Shown here one piece after another: positions 1 through 5,809 of a stretch of DNA of 10,649 nucleotides. Every line of letters starts with the position of its first letter. The first letter of the stretch is position 1. The notes below the pieces were generated by a model. It saw only the letters and a list, made by a program, of their open reading frames with translations, had not been told where the DNA came from and did no database searches. A program made the translations under genes and the position numbers. The stretch is taken from the NCBI GenBank assembly GCA_019683665.1, contig JADGIB010000111.1, positions 1 through 10,649 on the forward strand, written 5' to 3'. Source of the DNA: Solirubrobacteraceae bacterium. GTDB taxonomy: Bacteria; Actinomycetota; Thermoleophilia; Solirubrobacterales; Solirubrobacteraceae.

Positions 1-40
1 CGGTCATAGGCAATCGAACCAACCACAGTCACGCTCATGA

Positions 41-64
41 GGCCGGGCAGGCTACTGCCCGGCC
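41..64 (-). terminator. Hairpin, probable terminator of the first GH-like gene
   Basis: A perfect 10-bp stem (GGCCGGGCAG at 41-50, CTGCCCGGCC at 55-64) closes on a four-base loop, GCTA. It lies 30 bases beyond the stop codon of the minus-strand gene that ends at base 95. It is followed on that strand by a less GC-rich stretch (bases 1-40) but by no real T-run, so it is a GC-rich hairpin of the kind common in actinobacteria rather than a classical intrinsic terminator. It could equally stop plus-strand transcripts entering from the left. Bases 1-40 hold no gene that I can see. Confidence 0.6.
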
Positions 65-94
65 CCCGAGGCGGACGGGCGGCGGCGGCGCGGG

Positions 95-1042
95 CTAGCG
101 GCGCGCCCGGCCGCGGCCGGCGGCCGCGTTGTAGCGCTTGACGATGTCGTAGACCTTGCGCGGCCGCCCGTTGCGGTCGAGCAGCGCCGAGTCCCAGCGG
201 TTCTTCGGGTCGGCGGCCCAGTGGTACAGGTAGACGCGCTTGATCCGGTTCGACACCGGGACCAGCTTGTCGAACAGGTAGCGCATCGCCTTCGCGGCGC
301 GCGCGTCGTCGTGGCGGAAGGAGACCTTCCCGGCGCTCGTCACGAACGACGTGATCGCGCCGGTCTCCGTCAGCCAGATCGAGCCCTTCACCGTCCGCAG
401 GACCGTCTCGATCCCCGAGGTGCGGAAGCGGTTCGCGTCGCCGTAGTTGTGCATCCCGTAGAGGCGCGCGTCGGGCGCCTTCTCGACGAACGCCTGCAGC
501 CAGCGCTCCATGTTCGAGATGTCGAGGACGTCGGCGGCGACGACCTGGCACTGCGGGCACTCGCGGCGGACGACGTGGTAGTAGGTCGCGGCGAGGTCCG
601 GGCGCTTGTACGTGGGCTGGGCCATGTGGTTGGCCTCGTTCCACGGCGAGATCGCCAGCACGCGCGGGTACTTGGCGCGGAAGGCCCGGAAGGCGCGGCG
701 GTAGGCGGATGCGGACGGCTTCGCGCACGGCCGGCGCGGGCAGTCGTCGCCCTCGGAGTGGTTGAACGACACGAGCGCCGACACGCCGGCCTCCTCGGCG
801 GCGGTCAGCCACGCGTCGAGCTCCTGGGCGGAGCGCGAGGCCGGCTTCAGCGCGACGTTCCACGGCGTGACGTAGCGCGCGTAGCGCACGTTCAGGGCCG
901 TGAAGAGCGGGTTGGTGAACGTCTCGGCGTTCTGGTCGGAGATGCCGACGGGGACGTGGCGGGTCGCGGCGGGCGCGGCGGCCGGGAGCGCGAGGAGCGC
1001 GGCGGCCGCGGCGGCGAGCAGCAGGCGGAGGGACTTGGGCAT
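95..1042 (-). CDS. Secreted clan GH-A glycoside hydrolase-like protein (paralog A)
   Basis: The 315-residue product starts with a signal peptide: Lys3/Arg6, an Ala/Leu-rich core at about 7-25, and a likely cut after an AxA near 23-26. The rest looks like a TIM-barrel enzyme of clan GH-A. WNEANH carries a candidate acid/base Glu136 after Asn, and WLTETG carries a candidate nucleophile Glu226. Four cysteines, in a C-x4-C (101, 106) and a CxxC (162, 165), could form disulfides outside the cell. It should therefore act on a polysaccharide or glycoside in the envelope or medium; the substrate cannot be read from sequence. The ATG at 1042 is chosen because it starts the signal peptide; the frame stays open upstream only into the divergent quinone reductase gene. 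A second copy of equal length lies at 2065-3012. Fold and catalytic residues are inferred from motifs, and an inactive family member is possible. Confidence 0.75.
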   Translation of the reverse strand: MPKSLRLLLAAAAAALLALPAAAPAATRHVPVGISDQNAETFTNPLFTALNVRYARYVTPWNVALKPASRSAQELDAWLTAAEEAGVSALVSFNHSEGDDCPRRPCAKPSASAYRRAFRAFRAKYPRVLAISPWNEANHMAQPTYKRPDLAATYYHVVRRECPQCQVVAADVLDISNMERWLQAFVEKAPDARLYGMHNYGDANRFRTSGIETVLRTVKGSIWLTETGAITSFVTSAGKVSFRHDDARAAKAMRYLFDKLVPVSNRIKRVYLYHWAADPKNRWDSALLDRNGRPRKVYDIVKRYNAAAGRGRARR

Positions 1043-1058
1043 CGACCCGCGTATCGGT

Positions 1059-1069
1059 CCGGATTCCGG
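1059..1069. promoter_or_regulatory. Small palindrome in divergent intergenic region
   Basis: CCGGA-T-TCCGG is a perfect 5-bp inverted repeat with a one-base centre. It lies in the 72-base gap between the divergent starts of GH-like paralog A (1042) and the quinone reductase (1115). A protein-binding role is possible, but a palindrome this short is easily expected by chance at this G+C content. Confidence 0.2.
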
Positions 1070-1100
1070 GGGACTTGAGCGTCGCCCGCCCGCCCGGGGG

Positions 1101-1106
1101 TAAGGT
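1101..1106 (+). promoter_or_regulatory. Putative -10 box of the quinone oxidoreductase gene
   Basis: TAAGGT ends eight bases before the ATG at 1115, so transcription would begin at or next to the start codon, giving a leaderless mRNA. TTGAGC at 1075-1080 resembles a -35 box but lies 20 bases away, more than the usual 17. The AAGG within the same stretch could instead act as a weak ribosome binding site if transcription starts further upstream. Confidence 0.45.
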
Positions 1107-1114
1107 CGCGGCCG

Positions 1115-2068
1115 ATGCGTGCCGTCCAGATCCGCGAGTTCGGCGGGCCCGAGGTGCTCGAGCTCGTCGACCTGCCCGTCCCCGAGCCCGGGCCGGACGA
1201 GGTCCTCGTGCGCGTCACCGCCGCGGGCGTGAACTTCGCCGACACCCACCAGCGCGGCAACGCGTACGTCGAGCGCCAGACGCTGCCGATGATCCCCGGG
1301 GCCGAGGTCGCCGGCGTCCGCGAGGACACCGGCGAGCGGGTCGTCGCGCTCGTCGGCCACGGCGGCTACGCCGAGTACGCGGCCGCCCCCGCGTCGCGCT
1401 GCTTCCCGGTGCCCGACGGCGTCGACGACGCGACCGCGCTCGCCCTCCTCGTCCAGGGGCTGACCGCCTGGCACCTGTACCGGACCGCGGCGAAGGTGCA
1501 GCGCGGGGAGACCGTCGTCGTCCACTCGGCCGCGGGCGGGGTCGGCTCGCTCGCCGTCCAGCTCGGGCGCCCGCTGGGCGCCGGGCGGGTCATCGCGACG
1601 GCGACGAGCGAGGCCAAGCGCACGCTCGCGCTCGAGCTCGGGGCCGACGCCGCCGTCGACGGGGCGCCCGAGGGGCTGACCGAGCGCCTGCTGGAGGCCA
1701 ACCACGGCGCGCCGGTCGACGTCGTCTTCGACGTGGCCGGCGGCGCGGTCTTCGACGCCTCCTTCGCCGCGCTGGCCCCGTTCGGGCGCGTCGTCGTCTC
1801 CGGGATCGCGTCACGCGAGCAGAACGAGCTGCGCACCGGGAAGCTGCTGCGCACGAGCCGGGCGGTCGTCGGCTTCTGGCTCTTCCACCTGCTCGAGCGG
1901 CCCGCGCAGGTCGACGAGGCGATGCGCGACCTGTTCGACCGCGCGCGGCGCGGCGACCTGCGCGTCGTCGTCGGCGGGATCTACCCGCTGTCGGAGGCGG
2001 CCCGGGCGCACGTCGACCTCGCCGAGCGGCGCACGACCGGCAAGCTCGTCCTGGACCCGGCGCGCTAG
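1115..2068 (+). CDS. Zinc-free NADPH:quinone oxidoreductase (MDR superfamily)
   Basis: The 317-residue protein is a medium-chain dehydrogenase/reductase of the quinone oxidoreductase type, which reduces quinones or enones with NADPH in the cytosol. The N-terminal GroES-like domain shows the family pattern AGVNFADTHQRG (about 37-48) and PGAEVAGVR (61-69). The Rossmann domain has the nucleotide loop SAAGGVGS (138-145) and ends its fold with FGRVVVSG (223-230). The cysteine cluster of zinc-binding alcohol dehydrogenases is absent, which favours the zinc-free QOR branch. Length is normal for the family. It diverges from GH-like paralog A, and its stop codon overlaps that of paralog B in a shared CTAG (2065-2068). 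No other gene lies in its operon. The true substrate (quinone, crotonyl-type enone or zeta-crystallin-like) is not decided by sequence. Confidence 0.88.
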   Translation: MRAVQIREFGGPEVLELVDLPVPEPGPDEVLVRVTAAGVNFADTHQRGNAYVERQTLPMIPGAEVAGVREDTGERVVALVGHGGYAEYAAAPASRCFPVPDGVDDATALALLVQGLTAWHLYRTAAKVQRGETVVVHSAAGGVGSLAVQLGRPLGAGRVIATATSEAKRTLALELGADAAVDGAPEGLTERLLEANHGAPVDVVFDVAGGAVFDASFAALAPFGRVVVSGIASREQNELRTGKLLRTSRAVVGFWLFHLLERPAQVDEAMRDLFDRARRGDLRVVVGGIYPLSEAARAHVDLAERRTTGKLVLDPAR

Positions 2069-3012
2069 CGCGACCGGGTGCTGTAGCGCTTGAGGACGTC
2101 GTACATCTGGCGCGGGCGCCCGTCGTGGCCGATGAGGCCGGAGTCCCACCGGTTCGTCGGGTGGCTGAGCCAGTTGTAGACGTAGATGCGCTTGATCCGC
2201 TTCGAGAGCGGGATCACCCGCTGGAACAGCCAGCGCATCGCCTTCGCCGCGCGCGCGTCGCTGGGCTTGAACGAGCGCGCGCCGGCCTGGGTCGTGAACT
2301 CGACGATCCCGCCGGTCTCCGTCAGCCACACGTCGCCCTTGACCGCCCGCAGCATCGCCGTGATGCCGTCGGTCGTGAAGCGGTTCGCGTCGGCCCAGTT
2401 GTGGATGCCCCACAGCCGCGCGCCGCGCGCGACCGACGCGAACGTCGTCAGCCACTTCGCCATCTTCTGCGAGTGGTCGGCGTAGTTGTCGAGGACGTCG
2501 GCGGCGACGATCGTGCACCCGCGGCAGTGGCGGCGCACGACGAGGTAGTACTGGGCGGCGACGACCGGGTCGCGGTACGTCGGCTGCGTCGAGTGGTTCG
2601 CCTCGTTCCAGACCGAGATCGTCCTGATCTGCGGGTACTTGGCCCGGAAGGCCAGGAAGGCGCGCCGGAACTCGGCCGGGTCGGGCAGCGTGCACGGCTC
2701 GCGCGGGCAGTTGTCGCCGGCCGAGTGCTGGAAGGCGACCATGACGTGGACGCCCGCGGCCCGCGCGGCGGCCAGCCACTGGTCGAGCGCGGCCGCCTCG
2801 AGCGAGTCGGGCTTCAGCGCGACGTCCCACGGCGTGACGTAGCGCGCGTAGCGGATCTCCAGCGGCGCGAAGAGCGGATTGGAGAACATCGACACGTTCT
2901 GGTCGGAGATCCCGATCCGCACGGCGGCGTCGGCGGTGGAGGCGGCGGTGACGAGGGCGAGCGCGGCGGCGGCGATCGCCAGCGCCCCCCGCAGGCGCGT
3001 GATCCCTGGCAT
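2065..3012 (-). CDS. Secreted clan GH-A glycoside hydrolase-like protein (paralog B)
   Basis: This second copy of the protein encoded at 95-1042 also has 315 residues. It has a signal peptide (Arg6/Arg8, hydrophobic core 9-25, AxA near 27-30), the GISDQN strand, RYARYVTPW, the candidate acid/base Glu137 in WNEANH, the candidate nucleophile Glu232 in WLTETG, and the cysteine pairs 102/107 and 163/166. By eye, about half or more of the aligned residues match paralog A. Copy B carries about five extra residues in the loop after VLD (175-186). The ATG at 3012 is preferred to an in-frame ATG at 3057 because it begins the signal peptide and because a TATGTT box lies nine bases upstream of it. It shares a CTAG with the convergent quinone reductase, each stop codon falling within it. 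Secretion is well supported; the substrate is unknown. Confidence 0.77.
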   Translation of the reverse strand: MPGITRLRGALAIAAAALALVTAASTADAAVRIGISDQNVSMFSNPLFAPLEIRYARYVTPWDVALKPDSLEAAALDQWLAAARAAGVHVMVAFQHSAGDNCPREPCTLPDPAEFRRAFLAFRAKYPQIRTISVWNEANHSTQPTYRDPVVAAQYYLVVRRHCRGCTIVAADVLDNYADHSQKMAKWLTTFASVARGARLWGIHNWADANRFTTDGITAMLRAVKGDVWLTETGGIVEFTTQAGARSFKPSDARAAKAMRWLFQRVIPLSKRIKRIYVYNWLSHPTNRWDSGLIGHDGRPRQMYDVLKRYSTRSR

Positions 3013-3021
3013 CGCTGCCGG

Positions 3022-3027
3022 AACATA
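3022..3027 (-). promoter_or_regulatory. Putative -10 box of GH-like paralog B
   Basis: On the minus strand TATGTT ends nine bases before the ATG at 3012, placing the start of transcription at or within two or three bases of the start codon. No convincing -35 box lies 16-18 bases upstream. The 62-base gap (3013-3074) also holds the opposing helicase promoter, so the two may compete. Confidence 0.42.
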
Positions 3028-3061
3028 GTGGACCCCTCGGAAGTTGCGGACCGGCACGCAC

Positions 3062-3067
3062 TAGCCT
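3062..3067 (+). promoter_or_regulatory. Putative -10 box of the DEAD-box helicase gene
   Basis: TAGCCT ends seven bases before the GTG at 3075, the spacing expected when the first base of the start codon is the first base of the mRNA. I see no good -35 hexamer. A GGGG just before the GTG is too close to serve as an ordinary ribosome binding site, which also fits a leaderless transcript. Confidence 0.42.
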
Positions 3068-3074
3068 TCGTGGG

Positions 3075-4496
3075 GTGACGACATTCGCCGATCTCGGACT
3101 CTCCGAGACCACCCTCAAGGCGCTCCAGGACGTCGGCTACGAGAAGCCCTCGCCGATCCAGGAGCAGGCCATTCCGCCGCTGATGGAGGGTCGCGACGTC
3201 ATCGGCCAGGCCCAGACGGGCACCGGCAAGACCGCCGCCTTCGGCATCCCGATGGTCGAGCAGGTCGATCCCTCCATCAAGGAGGTCCAGGCGCTCGTGC
3301 TGACGCCCACGCGCGAGCTGTGCATCCAGGTCACCCAGGCGCTGCGCTCCTACGGCGCCCCGAAAGGGATCGACGTCGTCGCCGTCTTCGGCGGCGCGCC
3401 GATCCGCACCCAGCAGGCCCAGCTGAACAAGGGCGGCCACGTCGTCGTCGGCACCGTGGGCCGGGTGCTCGACCTCATCTCCCGCAACGCGCTCATCCTC
3501 CACGACGCGCGCTACGTCGTGCTCGACGAGGCCGACGAGATGCTCGACCTCGGCTTCCTCGAGGACGTCGAGAAGATCCTGCGGATGACCCCGAACGGGC
3601 GGCAGACCGCGCTGTTCAGCGCGACGATGCCGGACCCGATCCGCAAGCTCGCCGACCGGTACCTCTACGACCCGGTCACGGTCAAGGTCGAGGCGGAGAC
3701 CCTGACCACCGAGAACGTCGAGCAGTTCCAGCTCGAGGTCAAGCCGGCCGACAAGGCGGCCCGGCTCGTCGACGTGCTGAAGGCCGAGCGGCCCGAGCAG
3801 GCGATCGTCTTCGTGCGCACGAAGGTCCGCTGCGACCAGCTCAACCGCACGCTGAAGGACAAGGGCCTGAACGTGAAGGCCCTCCACGGCGACATGAGCC
3901 AGGGCGCCCGCGACGGCGTCATGCTCGCGTTCAAGGGCGGGCGCCTGCCGATCCTCGTCGCCACCGACGTCGCCGCCCGCGGCCTCGACATCTCGACCGT
4001 CACGCACGTCGTCAACTTCGACATCCCGACCTCGCCCGACGTCTACGCGCACCGCATCGGGCGCACCGGGCGCATGGGCAAGACCGGCCGCGCGATCACG
4101 TTCGTCGAGCCGCGCCAGAAGCGCGACCTCGAGGCGATCGAGAAGCACATCGGCACGACGATCGCGCCCTGGTCGGCCGGCGCCCGCGGCGAGCCGACGA
4201 CGGTGCGCGAGCGCCCGCGCCGCCACACGAAGCCGCGCGTGTCGCGCAACGGCGACGAGCGGTACGTGACGCTCTTCGCCCGCGGCGGCGCCGCCGACGG
4301 CCTCGAGGTCGCCGACGTCGTCCACGCGATCACCGAGAAGGCGAAGCTCGACGGCGAGGCGGTCCGCGACGTGCGGCTCCTGCAGCGCTTCGCGATCCTG
4401 TCGGTCCCCGCCGGGGACGCCGAGCGGATCGCCCGGCAGGTCAGCGGCACGACGGTCAAGGGCCACCGCCTCGAGCTGGAGCCCGCGCGGGCCTAG
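3075..4496 (+). CDS. DEAD-box ATP-dependent RNA helicase (DeaD/CshA type)
   Basis: The 473-residue cytosolic enzyme unwinds RNA duplexes using ATP; relatives act in cold adaptation, ribosome assembly and RNA decay. The helicase motifs occur in order: Q motif around FADLGLS...PSPIQEQA (4-32), Walker A AQTGTGKT (46-53), PTREL (78-82), DEAD (151-154), SAT (182-184), VATDVAARGLD (295-305) and HRIGRTGR (326-333). Motif Ib, normally TPGR, reads TVGR (127-130). A basic linker (about 374-394) leads to a C-terminal domain (396-470, beginning RYVTLFARGG) of the DbpA RNA-binding type found in DeaD/CshA/DbpA helicases. The start is GTG at 3075, giving the usual family N-terminus. It is followed after 19 bases by the lipoprotein gene, with no clear terminator apart from the hairpin over that gene's start. 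Which named relative it matches is unclear. Confidence 0.95.
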   Translation: MTTFADLGLSETTLKALQDVGYEKPSPIQEQAIPPLMEGRDVIGQAQTGTGKTAAFGIPMVEQVDPSIKEVQALVLTPTRELCIQVTQALRSYGAPKGIDVVAVFGGAPIRTQQAQLNKGGHVVVGTVGRVLDLISRNALILHDARYVVLDEADEMLDLGFLEDVEKILRMTPNGRQTALFSATMPDPIRKLADRYLYDPVTVKVEAETLTTENVEQFQLEVKPADKAARLVDVLKAERPEQAIVFVRTKVRCDQLNRTLKDKGLNVKALHGDMSQGARDGVMLAFKGGRLPILVATDVAARGLDISTVTHVVNFDIPTSPDVYAHRIGRTGRMGKTGRAITFVEPRQKRDLEAIEKHIGTTIAPWSAGARGEPTTVRERPRRHTKPRVSRNGDERYVTLFARGGAADGLEVADVVHAITEKAKLDGEAVRDVRLLQRFAILSVPAGDAERIARQVSGTTVKGHRLELEPARA

Positions 4497-4501
4497 CCGT
4501 C

Positions 4502-4507
4502 TACCGT
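4502..4507 (+). promoter_or_regulatory. Putative -10 box of the lipoprotein gene
   Basis: TACCGT ends eight bases before the ATG at 4516, the leaderless spacing seen at other genes here. It begins six bases after the helicase stop codon. All but its first base lies in the left arm of the inverted repeat at 4503-4532, so anything binding that repeat would cover the promoter. Confidence 0.4.
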
Positions 4508-4532
4508 CAGGCGGGATGCGCCGCCTGACGGT
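4503..4532 (+). promoter_or_regulatory. Perfect 12-bp inverted repeat with the start codon in its loop
   Basis: ACCGTCAGGCGG (4503-4514) and CCGCCTGACGGT (4521-4532) are exact reverse complements around the six bases GATGCG, which contain the ATG of the lipoprotein gene. In an mRNA reading through from the helicase this would be a very stable hairpin presenting or trapping the start codon. In a leaderless mRNA starting at 4516 the left arm would be missing and no hairpin could form. At the DNA level it could be an operator covering the promoter. There is no T-run after it, so a terminator for the helicase gene is possible but not typical. Confidence 0.6.
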
Positions 4533-5244
4533 CCTCGCGCCGCTCGTGCTCGCCGCCGCCCTCGCCGGCTGCGGCGCCGACGAGCCGCGGCCGGTGCCGA
4601 CGCTCGCGAGCGTCACGTTCCCGCAGCGGCCGTTCGTCGTCGAGGTCGACGCGCCCCCGGCGGCGGCCGCGCAGCCCGCCGCCGACGAGGCGCCGCCCGC
4701 GGACGCGCCCGCGCCCCGCGACGAGGGGCGCGAGATCGCTCCCGGCGCGCCGTCCGACGAGGAGGTCCGCGAGGCGCTGGCCGAGCTGTACGGCGACGAC
4801 GCCGGGGCCGGCGACGCGGGCCTGGCCAAGGCGGTCCTGCTCTCGTCGGGGCAGGCGATCGCGCCGCCGGACGCGCCCGAGGCCGTGCAGCGGATCGTCG
4901 CCGCCGCGAACACGGTCGCGCGACTGCCGTACGTCTACGGCGGCGGCCACGGCCGCGGCGAGGGGCTGTTCGTCGACTCCGCCTACGACTGCTCGGGCTC
5001 GATCTCGTTCGCGCTCGCCAACGCCGGGCTCATCGACCGGCCGATGACCTCCGGCGAGCTCATGCGCTGGGGCGAGCCGGGCCAGGGCGAGTGGGTGACG
5101 ATCTACGCCAACGAGGAGCACGCGTTCATGGTCGTCGGCGGCGCCCGCTTCGACACGGTCGGCCTGCGCGAGACCGGGTCGCGCTGGCAGCGCCCGTTCC
5201 GGTCGGTCCGCGGCTTCGTCGCCGTGCATCCGCCGGGACTCTGA
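4516..5244 (+). CDS. Lipoprotein with NlpC/P60-type cysteine peptidase domain
   Basis: The 242-residue product begins with a lipoprotein signal: basic Arg2-Arg3, a hydrophobic stretch, and lipobox LAGC with Cys19 as the lipidation site. It should be anchored on the outer face of the membrane. An Ala/Pro/Asp-rich, probably disordered linker follows (about 45-72), then a helical stretch, then a C-terminal domain (about 118-240) with NlpC/P60 features: LPYVYGGGHG, the candidate catalytic Cys159 in YDCSGS, and the candidate His202 in EEHAFMVV. Such enzymes cut cell-wall peptides, typically next to D-iGlu or meso-diaminopimelate. The domain is somewhat divergent and the third catalytic residue is not obvious, so a structural or other hydrolytic role is possible. 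Cyclophilin begins 26 bases downstream, suggesting one transcript. The start lies in the loop of a perfect inverted repeat. Confidence 0.78.
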   Translation: MRRLTVLAPLVLAAALAGCGADEPRPVPTLASVTFPQRPFVVEVDAPPAAAAQPAADEAPPADAPAPRDEGREIAPGAPSDEEVREALAELYGDDAGAGDAGLAKAVLLSSGQAIAPPDAPEAVQRIVAAANTVARLPYVYGGGHGRGEGLFVDSAYDCSGSISFALANAGLIDRPMTSGELMRWGEPGQGEWVTIYANEEHAFMVVGGARFDTVGLRETGSRWQRPFRSVRGFVAVHPPGL

Positions 5245-5270
5245 ACGCGCCGACCTGCGAGGGTGTGCGC

Positions 5271-5729
5271 ATGTCCACCGCGACGATGCACACCAACCAC
5301 GGCACGATCGAGCTCGAGCTGTTCGACGAGGACGCGCCGAAGACCGTCGACAACTTCAAGAAGCTTGCCCAGCAGGGCTTCTACGACGGCCTGACCTTCC
5401 ACCGGGTCATCAAGGACTTCATGATCCAGGGCGGCTGCCCGCTGGGCACCGGCACCGGCGGCCCCGGCTACACGTTCGAGGACGAGATCAACCAGCACAA
5501 GGTCGTCCGCGGCGCGCTGGCGATGGCGAACGCCGGCCCGAACACGAACGGCTCGCAGTTCTTCCTCGTCACCGTCGACGAGGCGCCGTGGCTGGACGGC
5601 AAGCACACGGTCTTCGGCCGCGTGACCGGCGGGATGGAGGCGGTGGACTCGATCGAGGGCACCCCGACCGACGCGCGCGACCGGCCGCAGGAGCCGGCGA
5701 TCATCGAGAAGGTCGAGATCACCGGCTGA
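5271..5729 (+). CDS. Cyclophilin-type peptidyl-prolyl cis-trans isomerase
   Basis: The 152-residue, single-domain protein has no signal peptide and so is a cytosolic cyclophilin that speeds proline isomerisation during protein folding. Diagnostic motifs are FHRVIKDFMIQGG (43-55, with catalytic Arg45), GTGTGGPGY (59-67), ALAMANAGPNTNGSQFF (82-98) and WLDGKHTVFGRV (107-118). The residue after QGG, usually Asp in bacterial PpiB-type proteins, is Cys56, a possible redox-sensitive site or a neutral change. The start ATG at 5271 has a good ribosome binding site, GAGGG at 5259-5263, seven bases away; Met6 is a weaker alternative. It lies 26 bases after the lipoprotein gene with no separate promoter visible, so co-transcription is likely. 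Inverted repeats at 5745-5798 follow and could end the transcript. Confidence 0.95.
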   Translation: MSTATMHTNHGTIELELFDEDAPKTVDNFKKLAQQGFYDGLTFHRVIKDFMIQGGCPLGTGTGGPGYTFEDEINQHKVVRGALAMANAGPNTNGSQFFLVTVDEAPWLDGKHTVFGRVTGGMEAVDSIEGTPTDARDRPQEPAIIEKVEITG

Positions 5730-5744
5730 CCCGATCCGGTCCTC

Positions 5745-5798
5745 CGCGGTCCGCGGGCTGCTAGTAGATTGGCTCGCCAGCCAAGTCCGCGGACCGCG
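5745..5798 (+). promoter_or_regulatory. Nested inverted repeats around the aldehyde dehydrogenase promoter
   Basis: The outer arms CGCGGTCCGCGG (5745-5756) and CCGCGGACCGCG (5787-5798) are a perfect 12-bp inverted repeat 30 bases apart. Each is itself built from two CCGCGG units, the second arm being one base short. Inside, TTGGCT (5769-5774) and AGCCAA (5779-5784) form a second repeat around CGCC. The left outer arm falls where the -35 box would be, the inner repeat covers the expected transcription start, and the right outer arm abuts the ribosome binding site. This suits operator DNA. As RNA it could also fold as a compound hairpin ending the cyclophilin transcript. Confidence 0.45.
5765..5770 (+). 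promoter_or_regulatory. Putative -10 box of the aldehyde dehydrogenase gene
   Basis: TAGATT would start transcription near 5777, leaving a leader of about 33 bases that carries the ribosome binding site GAGGAGA (5798-5804), five bases before the ATG at 5810. Unlike most starts in this window, this one has a conventional leader. No clear -35 hexamer is seen; palindromic sequence occupies that place. Confidence 0.45.
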
Positions 5799-5809
5799 AG
5801 GAGACTTCC

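Noticed and set aside
1..30. GGTTCGATTGCC on the minus strand, resembling the T-loop of a tRNA.
   Set aside because: The base after the loop is G where C should pair with G53, the flanking stem does not pair, and no acceptor or anticodon arm can be found.
3013..3057. Extended N-terminus of GH-like paralog B from the ATG at 3057.
   Set aside because: It would place 15 polar residues before the signal peptide and run through the putative promoter at 3022-3027; the paralog starts directly at its signal peptide.
2814..4913. A 699-codon minus-strand frame opposite the helicase and lipoprotein genes.
   Set aside because: The opposite strand encodes an intact DEAD-box helicase with every motif; the antisense product is low-complexity with no recognisable features.
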